Part shown: piece by piece, positions 1 to 13,182 of the stretch
Position numbering within the stretch: the first letter of the stretch is position 1
How the letters are laid out: every line of letters begins with the position of its first letter
Assembly (NCBI GenBank): GCA_019843655.1
Contig: JACDQD010000005.1
Coordinates: forward strand, 13,667,575-13,731,574
Direction: 5' to 3'
Length of the DNA: 64,000 bases
Origin: Lethocerus indicus
Taxonomy: Eukaryota > Arthropoda > Insecta > Hemiptera > Belostomatidae
Notes under the pieces: model-generated
What the model saw: only the letters and a program-made list of their open reading frames with translations
Told to the model about the DNA's origin: nothing
Databases searched by the model: none
Position numbers and translations under genes: made by a program

Positions 1-884
1 TTCACACTACCTTAAAGCTGAACTACAAGTTTAAATAAAATACTTACATTTTCTACCCGCTGAAATAACAGTTATAATTTGTAACTCCCAAAAATGCGAT
101 TATTTTTATAATGTAATTGCTATCACTTATTAATACATGAAAATACCTTAATTTACAGGTAAACTTTGTGAGTCACATTCTTATGTGTATGCAATCGTAA
201 TGTAATGGGAGTAAACAGTCATTTTATATTTAGTTAGTGTCAGTTTTGATGATCTTGCTCATTCAATATTATCCTATTAAAAATTGCAGAATATAAATAT
301 AATAAGGGGATATTTGATTCTTTCTTGGAAGTTCAGATTATGGGATGAGAAAAAGATGATTTTTACAAATATTACTGTTAAAATAGTTATTTTTGGCTCT
401 AATAATATCATTCTTTATGATTCCTAGAAGCAGAAATATTAATAAAATAATTAGGTTAATTAATTGCATTTAAAAATTTAAATAACATTCTCTGATTATA
501 ATTTTAAAAAAGTATTGAAATATAAGCAACACCAAGTTCAATATATTCCTGACTAATGGAACTGACCATTTGATACTAGAAATGCATTGTCGAAATGTAA
601 AATGATTTAAAACATGTAAAAATTATTGTATTTTTGGTACTTGAGAGTGTGTAATTGCTAGTAATGTATTACAGGTATGTAAAACTAAAAATGACAAACA
701 TTATGAAAATACTGTAAACTTACTTGTACTTTTGGAACAGTATTTGGAACAGTATGACAGCACAATAATTTTGTACACTGATAGGTTAGCATATTTCTTA
801 ACTATACTGCTATGTGCCTTTCAATTAGAATTAATTATTAATATAGAAATAAAATAGTTATATGTAGATAAAAAATATCAGTGT

Positions 885-934
<50 letters not shown>

Positions 935-1794
935 CTATGACAGTTCAAAGCTCAAAAAGTTCCCTATATATTTATAAAAATGTAACTAATATATAATTTA
1001 AATGTTATTTTGATGTGAACTTTATTCAAAGTAATTCTAAACAGAAATATAATCATAACTAAGAAGTAAACAACACCAAAATATTTTTGAATACTTTTTT
1101 TGCTACTAGCACAGTTATGATAGCTATAATAATTGGTTAATCCATTTTAACCCGTATTTTTGTATCATATAGCTGTTGATATTAAGATATTGTCTTATTT
1201 CTTTTCAACATTATTTATATTTTTGTTTTTACAATTAATTTACTAATTATCAGCAGTATGCACTGATCTTTAACACCTGTAAAATGTGTATGAGGTACTC
1301 TGTGTTATAAATATATAAAAAAAAGAATATCTTTCCACATTGTTTTTTTTCCATTACATCAAAACATATTTACAAGAACCCTAGCAGGTGAATTTTTTTT
1401 TATTATAATAAAAATATTTCTCCTGTAGCCATTTTGTAAATGTCTGTCATTGTCATAAATTATGTTTAGTACTACAGAACACCTTAATTTCATGATTTCA
1501 ACATTGTTGGGCAAAAATATTGAATTTTACATTTATGGATTATAAAGGTGTCTAATTTGTGGTTTTATAATATGAATAATGATATATTAAAGGGTATTTA
1601 ATGAAGTGGAGTTGAAATATTTTCTTAATGCATGGTTCCCCCTGACTACTCTCAAATTACCTCATGTGCAGTCAAACAAAAGACAACATTCAATATGGTA
1701 GGGGCGATAGAATGCTAGTTGTATTTGGTTAATGAAGCATTCATGCTTGTACAACTCTATTTGTTACAACATAGACAGTGCTACTGTTGCTGAC
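1..1794. other. AT-rich, CpG-poor flank upstream of the adenylate-kinase-like gene
   Basis: I see no coding exon here. The stretch is very AT-rich, holds a (TA)n run at 889-932, and has only a handful of CpG dinucleotides. In base composition it resembles the introns of the transcribed genes rather than the CpG-rich spacers of this window. It may therefore be 5' UTR, intron or the 3' end of a transcription unit that starts left of the window; that is inference. No convincing TATA box was found next to the ATG at 1795. Confidence 0.5.
889..932. repeat. (TA)n microsatellite
   Basis: A pure TA run upstream of the kinase-like gene. Confidence 0.95.
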
Positions 1795-2681
1795 ATGGGC
1801 TGTGGCATTTCAAAGGATCATCCCAGAAATGTAAGTTGTATATAATTTTTAAATTAATACAGTGAAATGTGTTATTACAACTGATTCTACATTTTGATCT
1901 CCACTAATAGGTTGAGTTAATAAGGTTCAAAAAGAATCTTGACACACGAGCAGTCAAAGAGGCTAAGTTGATTGCTGTTTGGGTAATTGGTAAGTCTCTT
2001 TTATTTTATTATTATTTATTTATTTTATTCATCTTATGGTTTATTTAATTTTATGTTATTATATATTTGACTGTCCAATGTGATACTAAATAATGAAGTA
2101 GGAAAACATTTTTAAAAATGTTAATTGTTTGTTTCTTATAATTAATTTTCAAACAATTAATGTTTTAACATACCTGTTTTGTGGTCTCTGAGGGGTTGGA
2201 ATACCATAGATTTCGTGTGTTTCTGTCTCCTCTCACTGGTTTGGTCTTTTGCTAGACCGGTTTCGGCTGCTCGCCATCTTCAGTAGGTGTTAGTCACTTT
2301 TGGCACTTTGGATGTTTAGCATGTTTGAGGATGCCCAAAAAACATCATTGATTTTGAATTATTTTTAAAGGTGCTAATGTGGCAAAAACCCTAGAACTAG
2401 CTAAGATGATATCTGATAAAAAAGGCTATCTATTGCTGACTGAAGATTCACTACTACAAACAGAAGCTGAATCAGGAAGTGAAAGGGGTCTCATAATTGA
2501 TGACATTTTAAAAGAAAGAGGAAGAATTTGCCCTGTTAGTATATTAAATTTGCCTCAAAATAAAAATTAAACATGTCCAATTTGATTTATATTTCATTAG
2601 ATAAATTATTTTATATTAATTTAATTCCTTACCAGTGTGTGAATGAATCTAGTTTAGTTTACTTTTTATATTACTTATACT

Positions 2682-2730
<49 letters not shown>

Positions 2731-3495
2731 CTTTTTTTATTTTAAGTACTTGTAATTCTGAATAATGACATTTTTACTTTTAGCAAATTATAGGTGATTT
2801 GGTTCTTGAAGCATTGCTGACTAAATTGGAAGGAATCCATGGTGTTGTTTTCCATGGAATTCCACATAATAGGGAACAAGCGCACCATTTACAACGATCT
2901 GTACGTACCATTTACAATGATCTTTTTAATTTTAACAAAAGTGGTGTATTCTAGATCATGAAAAATTATGACTGTAGGAAAAGATTGTTATTTAAATCCC
3001 TACCTATCATTCATATTAGAAAAAAGTTATCATAATTAAATTAATATATTTTTTCATTTCCCTATTTTCTTTTAAGTTCATTACACAATTTTCTCATTGC
3101 AGATTGGTCCAGTGTCTTTAGTAGTATATTGTGAGTTGAAAGGAGAACAGCTCAAACGTGCTCTAGTGGATGAAGGAGATGATGTACTAACAACAAAAAT
3201 GAAGGTTGAACACTTTCAGAAGTCAGTTATCCAGTTGTCTAGGCATAAAAATGCTGTAAAGGTACAGTATGATTATCATTAAATAATAAATAACTTAGTC
3301 ATAATGAATTTATTTATATATAAAATGGAAGAATGAATATTCAGCATGATATGCTGAAGTATTTTAACAAATGTATCTGTTGTCTAGATGACGCTTTCAT
3401 TATATTAATTCTGCCATCAGGTTGATGGAGAAGCTAATCCAAGTTCTGTGCTTGATGAATGCATCCAAAAGTTGACTGAGGCTGTATTAGATTGA
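1795..3495 (+). CDS. Catalytically degenerate adenylate kinase homologue (pseudoenzyme), probably membrane-anchored
   Basis: Six exons: 1795-1830, 1911-1989, 2371-2534, 2784-2900, 3103-3261 and 3421-3495. All have GT-AG borders and encode 209 residues. The protein aligns along its length with the canonical adenylate kinase at 13.2 kb; for example both have SGSERG, and an IGP opens the fourth homologous exon of each. The last five exons share intron positions and phases with that gene. Every nucleotide-handling motif is changed. The P-loop GGPGSGKGT is replaced by GANVAKTL from residue 39, with Thr at the lysine position. GDLLR has become DSLLQ, DGYPR has become HGIPH, and the arginine-rich lid segment is shortened and rewritten. 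The N-terminus MGCGISK has Gly2, Cys3 and Ser6, the pattern for N-myristoylation plus palmitoylation. Phosphotransfer activity is unlikely. The open frame and clean splice sites argue against a simple pseudogene. Possible poly(A) signals follow at 3498 and near 3610. Confidence 0.8.
2687..2729. repeat. (TA)n microsatellite
   Basis: A pure TA run in intron 3 of the adenylate-kinase-like gene. The isoleucine/tyrosine open frame across it is an artefact. Confidence 0.95.
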
Positions 3496-6400
3496 TAATA
3501 AAGAAATAATGTAAAATGCTATTCAAGTGACTGTCAATTTATATTTTGCAGTTATTATTTTCTGATTATTTTATAATGAGGTTTATATGTTGTTCTTTGC
3601 ATAATTAAAATAAATGTATAAACTAATTTCATTTCCTTTGAAAAGATGTACTTTTTTCTATATTTATAAACTAGACATATATGAGTAGAATTTTACAACC
3701 TGTGAGTACTATCTCGTTCCAGCAGCACTACTTATCATCAACACAGAAATTAAAATATTACTTGATTTACGGTTTTGATATGAAATATAAAAATTCGTTT
3801 TCATTCAAACAGGGATCGATTATTTTTCATTCATCAACAAATCGATCGTATTATTTAGTCACAAACAGTACTAAAAAGTACTTAAAAGCAGAATCCATCG
3901 GTGATATTAAATTTATAAAGTTCCTATTCGAGCGATAAGATACTGTTCATTTATTCAACCCCTCTATTTCAAGGTGGCGGTCAAGGTCCAATCGAACCGT
4001 AATTCGTGTCTTGTTAGCGGGCATTTGACATTAAAAGAATAGTATACGCAGCCCAATACCGGCAAAAGGACAGTATTTTTGTACCCCGACAGTTAGTTTA
4101 ATATAAATTTACTTTGGTGAGTCTCATAAAAAAGAAGAGCAACTCTAAAGTAATGACATTTATAAAATTTTTTTTATTTTATCACCAGTATCTGCTATTT
4201 TTATTTTAGCATTCTAAAGGTAATAAAAAGCATACATACAATAAGCAACTAAACGCATCTTTATATTGATGTGGAGTAGTGAGGCAAGATAATGATAATA
4301 TTCAAAAGAATGTGTCCGTTTTCTTAAATAATGATGTTTCAAATACTGTTTGTGCAATACTTAATTCATTTGTGAAAATTGAAATTTTCGTTGCTGTACA
4401 TTTCTCAGATTCCAAATATTTTATTTAACGTAATGAGTTAACTCTGACTGTCATAGTAACCGGGTACAAACCTACGGATCATAAGACTGCAACGATTAGA
4501 ACACTAGACAATCATGGTTCCGGCCTGAACAGGGACAATTTTCCAGGCAATAAAAGCAGAGCAAATAAGGAAAATGAGATTGAGGGCATTTGTGCCCGCA
4601 GCAGAGGAAGGGCCCTCAAGGTGCCTTCACAACCAGAAACCAGTCAAGTGTGAAGGTAAACAACTCCCAAACTGCAGAACCGCAGAGCTAAATACTCGCA
4701 TATATATAGAGTATTTAAATTCTTTCTGTTAATTAACTTAATTACAATTGATTCTAGTAATGTTATACGTAATGAACATTATTAAAATCGAAAAATGATT
4801 AGCTTAGTTACACAGAGTGTTTGAAAACGACGTAGGCCAGTTTTTGTTATATACAATGTTGCATTTGTTACAAATAATCGTCATGCCGTCACACAAGGTT
4901 ACTTTTTTCCGGTGAATACCTAAGATTTCATAAATTGAAATAGCAAGCGTTAGTAGAAAAATCAGGATTTTATATAGGAGGCGATGTATTTATAAATAAT
5001 TTGTATTCGAAACCCCCTCGCATTTACGTCAAATCAGAAACGGTTGAAATAAAACGAGCCAAAAAAAGGATAGTAATTTCAGGAATATTAAAGGAAATTA
5101 TATAATGACCCACGAATCGTCTCAATCTGTCGGGATGACAGATAATGGGGCGGTTGAAACGAGGAGGTTTCTCGGAGTCGGGAACGTCTCTGCGGTGAAA
5201 TTTTTCAATTTTGCGTCACGTTAGGTCAGAAAAAAAATTAATTGTAGTGGGTGGGGGAGCGGTTTCACGGCGGGTCCGAAGAGGGGCGGCACCGTCGCCG
5301 CTCATCGACCCAGGAGGCCGCACGCTCTCTCTCACTCAGTCCGGGACCGGGTCCCATTGCTCGAGGCGTGTCCTTTGTAAGTAGAACCACGTCTTCAATT
5401 GTTTATATACCGGGCTCCCGGACTCGCTTTGCATATATATGATTTCCATCAGGAACCCCTTCCGTTTCACGGATTCCCCTCTACTCCCAAGTTCGTTGAT
5501 GTGAAACGCGAAAACTAGACCTAAGGAGTTATATTAAGATTCGACTCATTTCCCAGTAGAGAGAACTGCTTTGAGTCCTAAGGGCTGTATGCATAGTATG
5601 CATTTTATCGCAGTATTTTGTTTTTACTTTTCTGAGCGTTATCTTGATAATTTCGTTCCGCCTAGTATTGATATTATTAAAGCTCCCGCCATTAAATATT
5701 CAATTAAACAAAACGCGTTACGATGACAATGTATATAGCACCTATATATTACAGGTTTATATTGTGACTGAAGCAAAAAATACAGTCCCATTTCCCCGAG
5801 TACGGAAATAGATTTGTATTTACACACGCGACGCTAGTTTCCCACGTCTAATAGTAGACACTCTGTCGTCGGATACTACTGTTACTTCCAGTTTCATATC
5901 GTTCCCATCAGGTAATATGAGATCCGTGGTTCAGAACGTATTCCACTGGCTAATTTAACTTGGAATTTCACTAACGAACGGACCGCACCCAGCGTGCAGT
6001 CCTCCTCCGCGACTCCTCCACCGACTGAGAGCAAACATTAATTCGGGAAGCCTACTCACACTCTAGATGGCACTAGTGATTGCAGCCTACTCGCACCGAA
6101 AATTTTATTCCGAAAGTTTAAGAATATGACAATTCTGTAATAGCAATACTTGCGCCTAGTCAAGAACGAATGATCATCGTTAAGATTTTCTAACAGTTTG
6201 GTACTTTAAGGTTGAGTTGCTACGCTTAGCAATAACCTTCCAGGTTCGTGACAATAAACGGGCGAATGAGTTCATCTGTTGTAAACACAATTTTCTTATA
6301 ACTCGGATTTAATACACACTTTGATTTGTGGATTTGAGAAATCACTATAAGGTATCGTCTTAAAATTGTGATTATTATATATGCGCTTCCATCATCTTTT

Positions 6401-9400
6401 GTGAGCAATATATAGGGCCTATATTGGACAGTGAAATCTCTTTTGGGAAATGTAATGAGCATGTATTTTATTGATTCCCATGTTACATTTGACGCACACC
6501 AACACATACACATACATTTTCTGTATATCCATCGGTTAAAATACTCGTCACGTTACTCTAGAATATTCTAATAAGCGGATAATATTAGTTTAAAAAATTG
6601 AACGCTCACATTTGTGCTATTTGTTCACGACCTACTGTCTAACAAATAAAGAACAAAACATGATGATTTGGCCTCACATAAGAGAGGCCATAAGGTTCAT
6701 TGACGCGCTTTGTAACGGAACAGCGAGCCCATGAATCACTTTTTACTTCCTCTACCCTAAGATCGTTCTAGCGGTTCTAAGGTTAGGCCGTGTCATTATA
6801 GACTAATAATTATCCATAATAAATAGTTTAAGTTCTTTTATTTTTTCTAGTTGTTTTCTTGGATCATTTCTACATTACGGAAGCAGTTAAGAGGGCTTGC
6901 TTATTTTCATCAACCATTTTGCCCAGTATCATAATTTATCATAATCACCGTAGCATAATGATGATTTTCAGTTCGATCAGTCTGATGTGGTACTTAAAAT
7001 ATTGCTTATTCCCACCAATCTAAAACTAGATGTTTCTAACTCGATGGAAGCGGTTCCTATATTCTTAAGAAAAAATGTAATACCTATATTAATGGATATA
7101 TATAATAACCGAAATTAGAATCACTATTTATAACTTTACCATATCTGAGGTTTGATAGCACCGACAATCTATACTGTTGGTTTAGATTAGACAAGAACGA
7201 TAGCGTACGTTCCATTATACGCAGAGTTTACTATCACAGACTGTGTATAATAAGCACCTGCATCAGTATTCCTCTCCTAGGATATTTAGTCTTCGAATTA
7301 ATTATTTACAATAACAGTTCGGTTAATGTTTCAGTGGTCATTTTCGTGGTTTATGTTCATATGTTTTCCAAGTCCCAGGTTTCCTTCATTTACTTTTTTT
7401 ATAGCTGTGAATTCTTGGACAGTTCAATGCGTCAATATGTTTTATAGGCCGTTGATATAATATGCCGGTGTTTAATACAATAATTAATAATTATTAATTT
7501 TGTTTATATTGCATACATATAAGGCATATTAAAGTAGTGAACGATTTTATGAAAGTAGCTGAACCCGCAATTTGGTTAAGTGATGCAACAAGAGAAAAAT
7601 AAACAAATAACCCATTATTCTATGTACCATTTCGGCATTTCGCCATCGCCACTAGCATACCGCCAGTAAATTAATGCCGCACAGTAATAGCGCAGTGACA
7701 ATGTAGACAGGATGCCACTGCCCTAGTGCGCTGACGTGCGTCGAATGGTTGTTAACATTCAAACGCGCGTTTCGCCTATTTTAAAAAACATTCTCTATTG
7801 ATCAATAAGCCTTCTCCACGTCCCACTCATCTAGTCAACTTGGCGTGGTGAACATTTTGGCAACTAAGCGAGACTCGAGGGCACTCGAAAAGCTTAAGAA
7901 GCTCAAGTCCACTCAAAGTGCTTAAATGAGACACAACAGACACATACCGGTGCTGCAAGTCGTGACTGTGAAACAGGAGTTGATATGGGCATCTGAAAAT
8001 CCTTTCTGCCGTTGCTTTTATCTCTGCACGTTTTTATTTATACATTTAGAGTTCTTCCGCCTAAAGTTTACTTATTTGTTAAAGTTAGAGTTTGTAAATA
8101 TATTTCGAAGTGTACATCCGAAAGAGCGAACGCGTCGTGTCGGTCAAACATCCCGCTCTGGATTTCTATCTTATTTATAAATAGGCCGAGACGGGGGAGA
8201 CCCGCTGTCTGTTTAGTCTGCCACGGATGCCTTTCTTAATTGTTCCGAGGCCCGAGAATCGTAATTGCGTTATTTTTTATTTCGGACAGACAATGCAGAA
8301 TCTTTCCCGGGGAATAGGAGAAAATGCCGGAGAAAAATACCTGGGCATTGTTAGGAACTCCCGAAAATAATTTTTAAAAACGTTATGCCAAGAGATGCCT
8401 TCGGGTCTGCCAACGCTTAAGTCACACATACAATTTGTAGAGGTCAAACCTCGGAAAGATTATTTTTGTTTATGCCGTTTGGTTTATTTCTGACTCTTAT
8501 TTATTGCCCATTCGTTACATATTAGTGCAAAGCAAGGAAAGCGTGTGTAAGTTGGATATTTTGTGGTCTGTTCCTGAGAACGTGAAAAAAAATGTCCAGT
8601 TCACGCTAATTAATCCGTAATATAGTGCTCAAAACGGCACATCGTGGACTTACACTTTCGAACTTCGATGAATGCTTTCACTTCAACCGCATAAGCCTAG
8701 ATGGCTTAACAATCTGAATAGGTTAGGATAAATTGAGGTTTCAGTAAGAGGCAGACTTGTTCAACTTGATCGGACAACTGATTCAATTGTCGATTACTTT
8801 GGCCGACCTTGGGGTTTGGCCGAGGCCTGTAATGAGGGTCACCGCAGCTAGGTTCGAGGAGATAAGTGCAATGAGACATTCCGAATCTCTCTCTGGCAAT
8901 GCGATAATGCAAATAATTTATTTTTTAGCAGGCTAATAACCAACTATGATAACTCTCATAAAAATCATATCATTTTGAATATTCACTGTCACCATTCGAG
9001 CCGCCAGTTTTTCCGGCATCCTTTATTTAAACTTCGCAAAATAAAATTCACAGACAAGTAAAATAGTTTGCAAAGAATAAAATCAATGTGATTTGCATTG
9101 ATTTGGATACATTTCCCTAACAAGTGCTTTCGTAATCCCAATAAGTTGGAATGTAAAGTTAGCTACATATATTCCAGATGTCATACTAATAGGTCGATAA
9201 ACGTTTGATTCGAAGTTCCGTACCACATATTGCTTTCTCTCTAGACAAATACATTCAGCACTGCTGACCTGGTTTTAAAAGAACTTAATCATTATTTCCT
9301 GAAATTAAGCGTAAATTCTAACAGGAAATATATATCAGAATATCTGACTACTATCATGCATCTGGAACACCAACTGCGAACTTTCTTATTTGTCTTTTGG

Positions 9401-10495
9401 TTAAAAATGTGAATTATTCTATTGCTATTGAATTCTTCGTATACCATTAATACATAATTATATAGTTACAATATTATAGATACAGGCTGGATGCCGGATA
9501 ATGCATGTTTTTTTTGTTTACCTCGTGTCCCGAAGTGGTACCGTTTCAATAGTGACCCGAATCCGTCTGATTAGCAGAACCCCAATCGCCCGACCTTCGA
9601 ACGCTTTTATTTATTTTAAGAAGAGCGCGGTAAAATATAAACTACGACCGCACAGCTGCCATATTCTTTTTTTCACTATGAGCGTTCGCAATTTGGCATC
9701 GGGTTGAGGTCGAGGCAATTGCCCTGCTCCTGGCATCACCAGTGCCATCGGCTAACCTCCTCGTTAGCTAACGGAAAACAGACACTGAAATATACGGACG
9801 GATCGTGGAATCGAGCTCAATACAAGTTACCCTGTATGTTTAACTGCGAGTTAAGATAATTTCGTGCACTGTCTATATAGGTATATTTCGGTGAAACGTG
9901 ACGCTTTAAAATAGCATAATGCATCACCCGTCTGCTTTGCCAATTAGTCACGCCATTTTGTATGACATCCAGCCCAGACTGTTTATTCCAATTCGGCACG
10001 CCAGATTTCGTTTCCTGGTTGCCGGGTATAACTGCGCTGCCGATTAAGTCTTTCGAACTGCTTTCTTTTACCACCAATAATTCACCCCTAACGACCGCGT
10101 AATTTGAGGTGAATTGCCATCACAATGTCTGAATAGGAACGATGGTCATCGGACTTGATAACTGGTTATGTAATCGGTCGTTAAGGATAATCCTCACAAG
10201 ACAGGAACATCGAATTCCAAAGCGGAAAGCTAACATAATGGAGTGGGTAAAATTCATTAGTATGCTGTTGTATTAGTGCATCATCGGCAACCTATATAAA
10301 TATGTACCTCATTATATTACCAAAGTATTGTTACTGGAGACATCCTCAACTGACTTGGGTGTATTTTACTATTTCAACCGGTCAGTAATTTAAGAGGGTA
10401 CTGAAATGAATTCTGAAATGTTTCAGAGAAGAAGGAATCTAGCCTATATTGTGAGAGAAGTGCCAAAGGTCGGCCCTCTCGTTATTTCTGTCGCA
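3496..10495. other. 7-kb spacer without a supported gene; CpG-rich from about 3.75 kb
   Basis: Apart from the 3' end of the preceding gene, I find no exon with homology or convincing coding character. Open frames here are short and contain no recognisable domain. Composition changes near 3.7 kb from CpG-poor to CpG-normal. A GC-rich patch at about 5120-5400 contains an insect-type initiator (TCAGT near 5336) and a gtaagt donor at 5379. It could be a promoter with a noncoding first exon, but no downstream exon was identified. The stretch 9500-9790 is moderately GC-rich and may be an old repeat; I cannot name it. Confidence 0.5.
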
Positions 10496-10572
10496 GATCT
10501 TGAGGCCTGTCGCCCGCTGCCTTTTGTGCACCAGCTCGCACTCGGACAACATCAATTCCCGTAGCCACCATG
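10496..10572 (+). other. Candidate 5' exon ending in a start codon directly at a splice donor
   Basis: The segment ends gtagccaccATG|gtaagt, with the ATG at 10570-10572 in a textbook start context and a consensus donor immediately after it. The exon's left edge is not defined; 10496 is only a guess. Splicing to 13174 gives an in-frame adenylate kinase start (M-D-F-K-M-P-D). Splicing to a possible acceptor at 11260 would instead add four residues to PWP1, also in frame. The CpG-rich setting suits a promoter-proximal exon. Without RNA evidence the assignment stays open. Confidence 0.4.
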
Positions 10573-11274
10573 GTAAGTATTTTCTTCCACCTGTTAAACT
10601 TATAAACATTATAGGTAAACTTATTTGTTGTATTTCCCTGGCATCCCATTATCCATTATTCTGTGAGACATTTTACAGCGTGTTCAAGTGGCAATAGGTT
10701 TTTTCTGTATCCTACCGGATAGGAACATTATAAGATCTTTTGGCTTTACAAAATCTTTACCTTTTAGAAGGAGGACTGCACCCCTTTATAGTCGCCTCCA
10801 TGCAAGCTTTATTATTAATAATTACGATCTTCGTATTTTTTATTCGTACTATATTATCTCATTCCAGTATTCTAACAATAACCATAAAATACAAGTAAGG
10901 AACGAGGTCGAAAATCTAATATGAAAAAAGTATTTTTCTTAAACCATTATTTCGCTTCGGTACTTTTCTTAAAATTCAATCGGTTACTTATTAAATTGAT
11001 TGCTCATATAATTATAAATCTATTATAATGCTTTTATATAAATTTGCCCAATAAATTTGAATGTCCGTCGTACTGTTATAACAGTGGTAATATTGATAAT
11101 GGTAATGGGTCGAAATAAAAATAGGATCACTAGCATTCAAAGAATGGAAGGAGAGCTCTTTGCCGCCACAAACCAGCTGGCGGTTGAATGACGCCTCTGT
11201 TCAGCCCGAGCTGTTAACACGTGTTTGAGAGGTTATACTGTGCCCGGTTCCGATTTGCCCAACAGTCGGCGGTC

Positions 11275-12558
11275 ATGGAATTTGTATCGTGTATCAGATG
11301 GATTAAGAGAGGAGTCGCCAAGCCCAACCCCGATAAAGTTCAGCTGAGCAAAGCAGAATTGCATCAGATAATCGAAGCTGCCAAAACCGAAGCTCAATCG
11401 GAAGAGGGGGCCGCCCAAAGTACCTCGCAGCCCGTGGACCCAAACGACGAATACGGCCTGGAAAATTATGACCAAGAAGAAGACAAAACGGACATGGTGT
11501 TGGGAATCGAAAGCCTTGCTGTTTTCGACCAAACCGAAGACCAGAACGACGATTCGGACAGTGAAAAAGAAGACGAAGTTGTTAAAGATACCGATAACCT
11601 GATTGTCGTAGGCAACTCTCAGAAGGATTGGGATATTCTTAAGGTTTATATTTATAACGAAGAAAACGGCGATTTATACATACATCACGATGTCATGCTC
11701 ACGTCCTGCCCCCTATGCATTGAGTGGATGAATCTCTCAACGCAGGAAGAATATTCCAACTACATTGCAGTAGGACTAATGTCACCAGTGATAGAAGTCT
11801 GGGATTTAGACATTATTAATCCGGTCGAGCCCCTTTTTACTCTGGGTTTCAAATCGGAAAAGAAAAAACATTCACACAGAAATATGGGTCATAAAGGAGC
11901 AGTTTTGGATTTGTCGTGGAATGTCAATTTTTCCCATATATTGGCGAGTGGTTCTGTGGACAAAAGTGTTATACTGTGGGATCTGGAGACAAGAAAACCC
12001 TCCACTGTGATGTCAAATTTTAGTAATAATGTTGAAAGTCTTGAGTGGCATCCTCAAGAAGGCCAAACGTTACTTGTAGGCTCAGCCGACACTACTGTCA
12101 AAGTATTCGATTGTAGGTATGAGAATACCTTTAAAGAATGGAAAATTGATGGAGAAGCTCTTTTTACTAAATGGAATGTGTGGGAGCCTTATAAGGTAGT
12201 TGTAGGTTCATCTACAGGAAGGATATATGGAATTGATATGAGATCTGATCAACCACTGTGGGCAACTGATCCATACGAGAAAGATGTCACAGGGCTTGAT
12301 ATGGCTCAGAGCTGCAATGGCTTGTTAGTTTCAACTTACCTTGATGGCTTGATGAAAATATGGGACATCAGGTCAGAACCTATTAATGTGTATTCAAAAG
12401 AAGCTTCTGTTGGACAACTTCATGCTTTTGCATTGAATCCTGATGCTCCTTATGTAGGTTGCGTTGGTGGAACAAATAAAACCAAAAATTTTAAGTTGTT
12501 TAATCTACAGAATATTAAAGAAATTATGGATCATTTTTCTCAAAGCAGTAATAATTAG
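11275..12558 (+). CDS. PWP1: PWP1 (periodic tryptophan protein 1) WD-repeat ribosome-biogenesis factor
   Basis: A single-exon gene of 427 residues. The N-terminus MEFVSCIRWIKRGVAKPNPD followed by DKVQLSKAEL is the family signature, then comes an acidic linker (about residues 40-105). From about residue 108 (DNLIVVG) a WD40 propeller follows. It includes SPVIEVWDLD (170-179), a clear repeat HKGAVLDLSW to VILWD (206-236), WHP to VKVFD (258-279) and LMKIWDIRS (359-367). Known PWP1 proteins are nucleolar and act in pre-rRNA transcription and large-subunit assembly. The ATG at 11275 is chosen because the frame extends upstream only through non-ATG codons and the family motif starts here. It is somewhat shorter than vertebrate PWP1 (about 500 residues), mainly in the acidic linker and the tail. 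Base composition falls from GC-rich to AT-rich within the gene, near 11.9 kb. It may lie inside the first intron of the kinase gene that follows. Confidence 0.93.
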   Translation: MEFVSCIRWIKRGVAKPNPDKVQLSKAELHQIIEAAKTEAQSEEGAAQSTSQPVDPNDEYGLENYDQEEDKTDMVLGIESLAVFDQTEDQNDDSDSEKEDEVVKDTDNLIVVGNSQKDWDILKVYIYNEENGDLYIHHDVMLTSCPLCIEWMNLSTQEEYSNYIAVGLMSPVIEVWDLDIINPVEPLFTLGFKSEKKKHSHRNMGHKGAVLDLSWNVNFSHILASGSVDKSVILWDLETRKPSTVMSNFSNNVESLEWHPQEGQTLLVGSADTTVKVFDCRYENTFKEWKIDGEALFTKWNVWEPYKVVVGSSTGRIYGIDMRSDQPLWATDPYEKDVTGLDMAQSCNGLLVSTYLDGLMKIWDIRSEPINVYSKEASVGQLHAFALNPDAPYVGCVGGTNKTKNFKLFNLQNIKEIMDHFSQSSNN

Positions 12559-13173
12559 AATGTTTCTGTATTTTTAAATATTTTAAGAGATTATGTATAT
12601 CTTATTGTAAATATTTATTACTGAAGTGTAATATATAAATGATGTAAAATAAAATTTTCATAGCTTTGAATTTTTTTCATTACTTTTTATTTGTTTTTAT
12701 AATTTAGCTAATTATAGAACCATTACAAAGACACGAACTTGAGCTCTTTATATTGTACGCCATTAATTTTTTATGTATATATTTTCTATACATTTTTCAA
12801 AAATATATTGTTCTATATCATCCATATTGTTTTCTTCAACAAATAACCACTTTCACTATTTAAATCCACATTTTATTTTCCTAATATAAAAATATAATAA
12901 TTGAACAATAAAAATCTTTAAGAATAATACACTCAATACAGTGATATTTATAGTATGAAACAGGTATTTTAAATTATAGTTGAAAATACTCATGGATATT
13001 ACCAAGTGACTATAAGAGGATAAGATTCTCTAAAATAAAGGCTCACAGAATAATGGAAATAAATGGTTTAATTGATTTCAGTATTCAGTCATAGTTACAC
13101 AACACTGTATTATGAACTATAATATAAATTTCTAAAATGTCTTCGCAGTAGTTTATTTATTTTTGTTTACCAG
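12559..13173 (+). other. PWP1 3' UTR and AT-rich spacer before the kinase exon
   Basis: A poly(A) signal AATAAA lies at 12648-12653, about 90 bases after the PWP1 stop. The rest is AT-rich with only two or three CpGs and no coding exon. It ends at the acceptor AG at 13172-13173. Confidence 0.6.
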
Positions 13174-13182
13174 GATTTTAAA

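Noticed and set aside
11233..11532. 99-codon minus-strand frame
   Set aside because: Antisense shadow of the start of PWP1.
11275..12558. PWP1 as a processed retrocopy
   Set aside because: It is intronless, but I see no poly(A) tract or flanking duplication and the frame is intact; an ordinary single-exon gene is the simpler reading.
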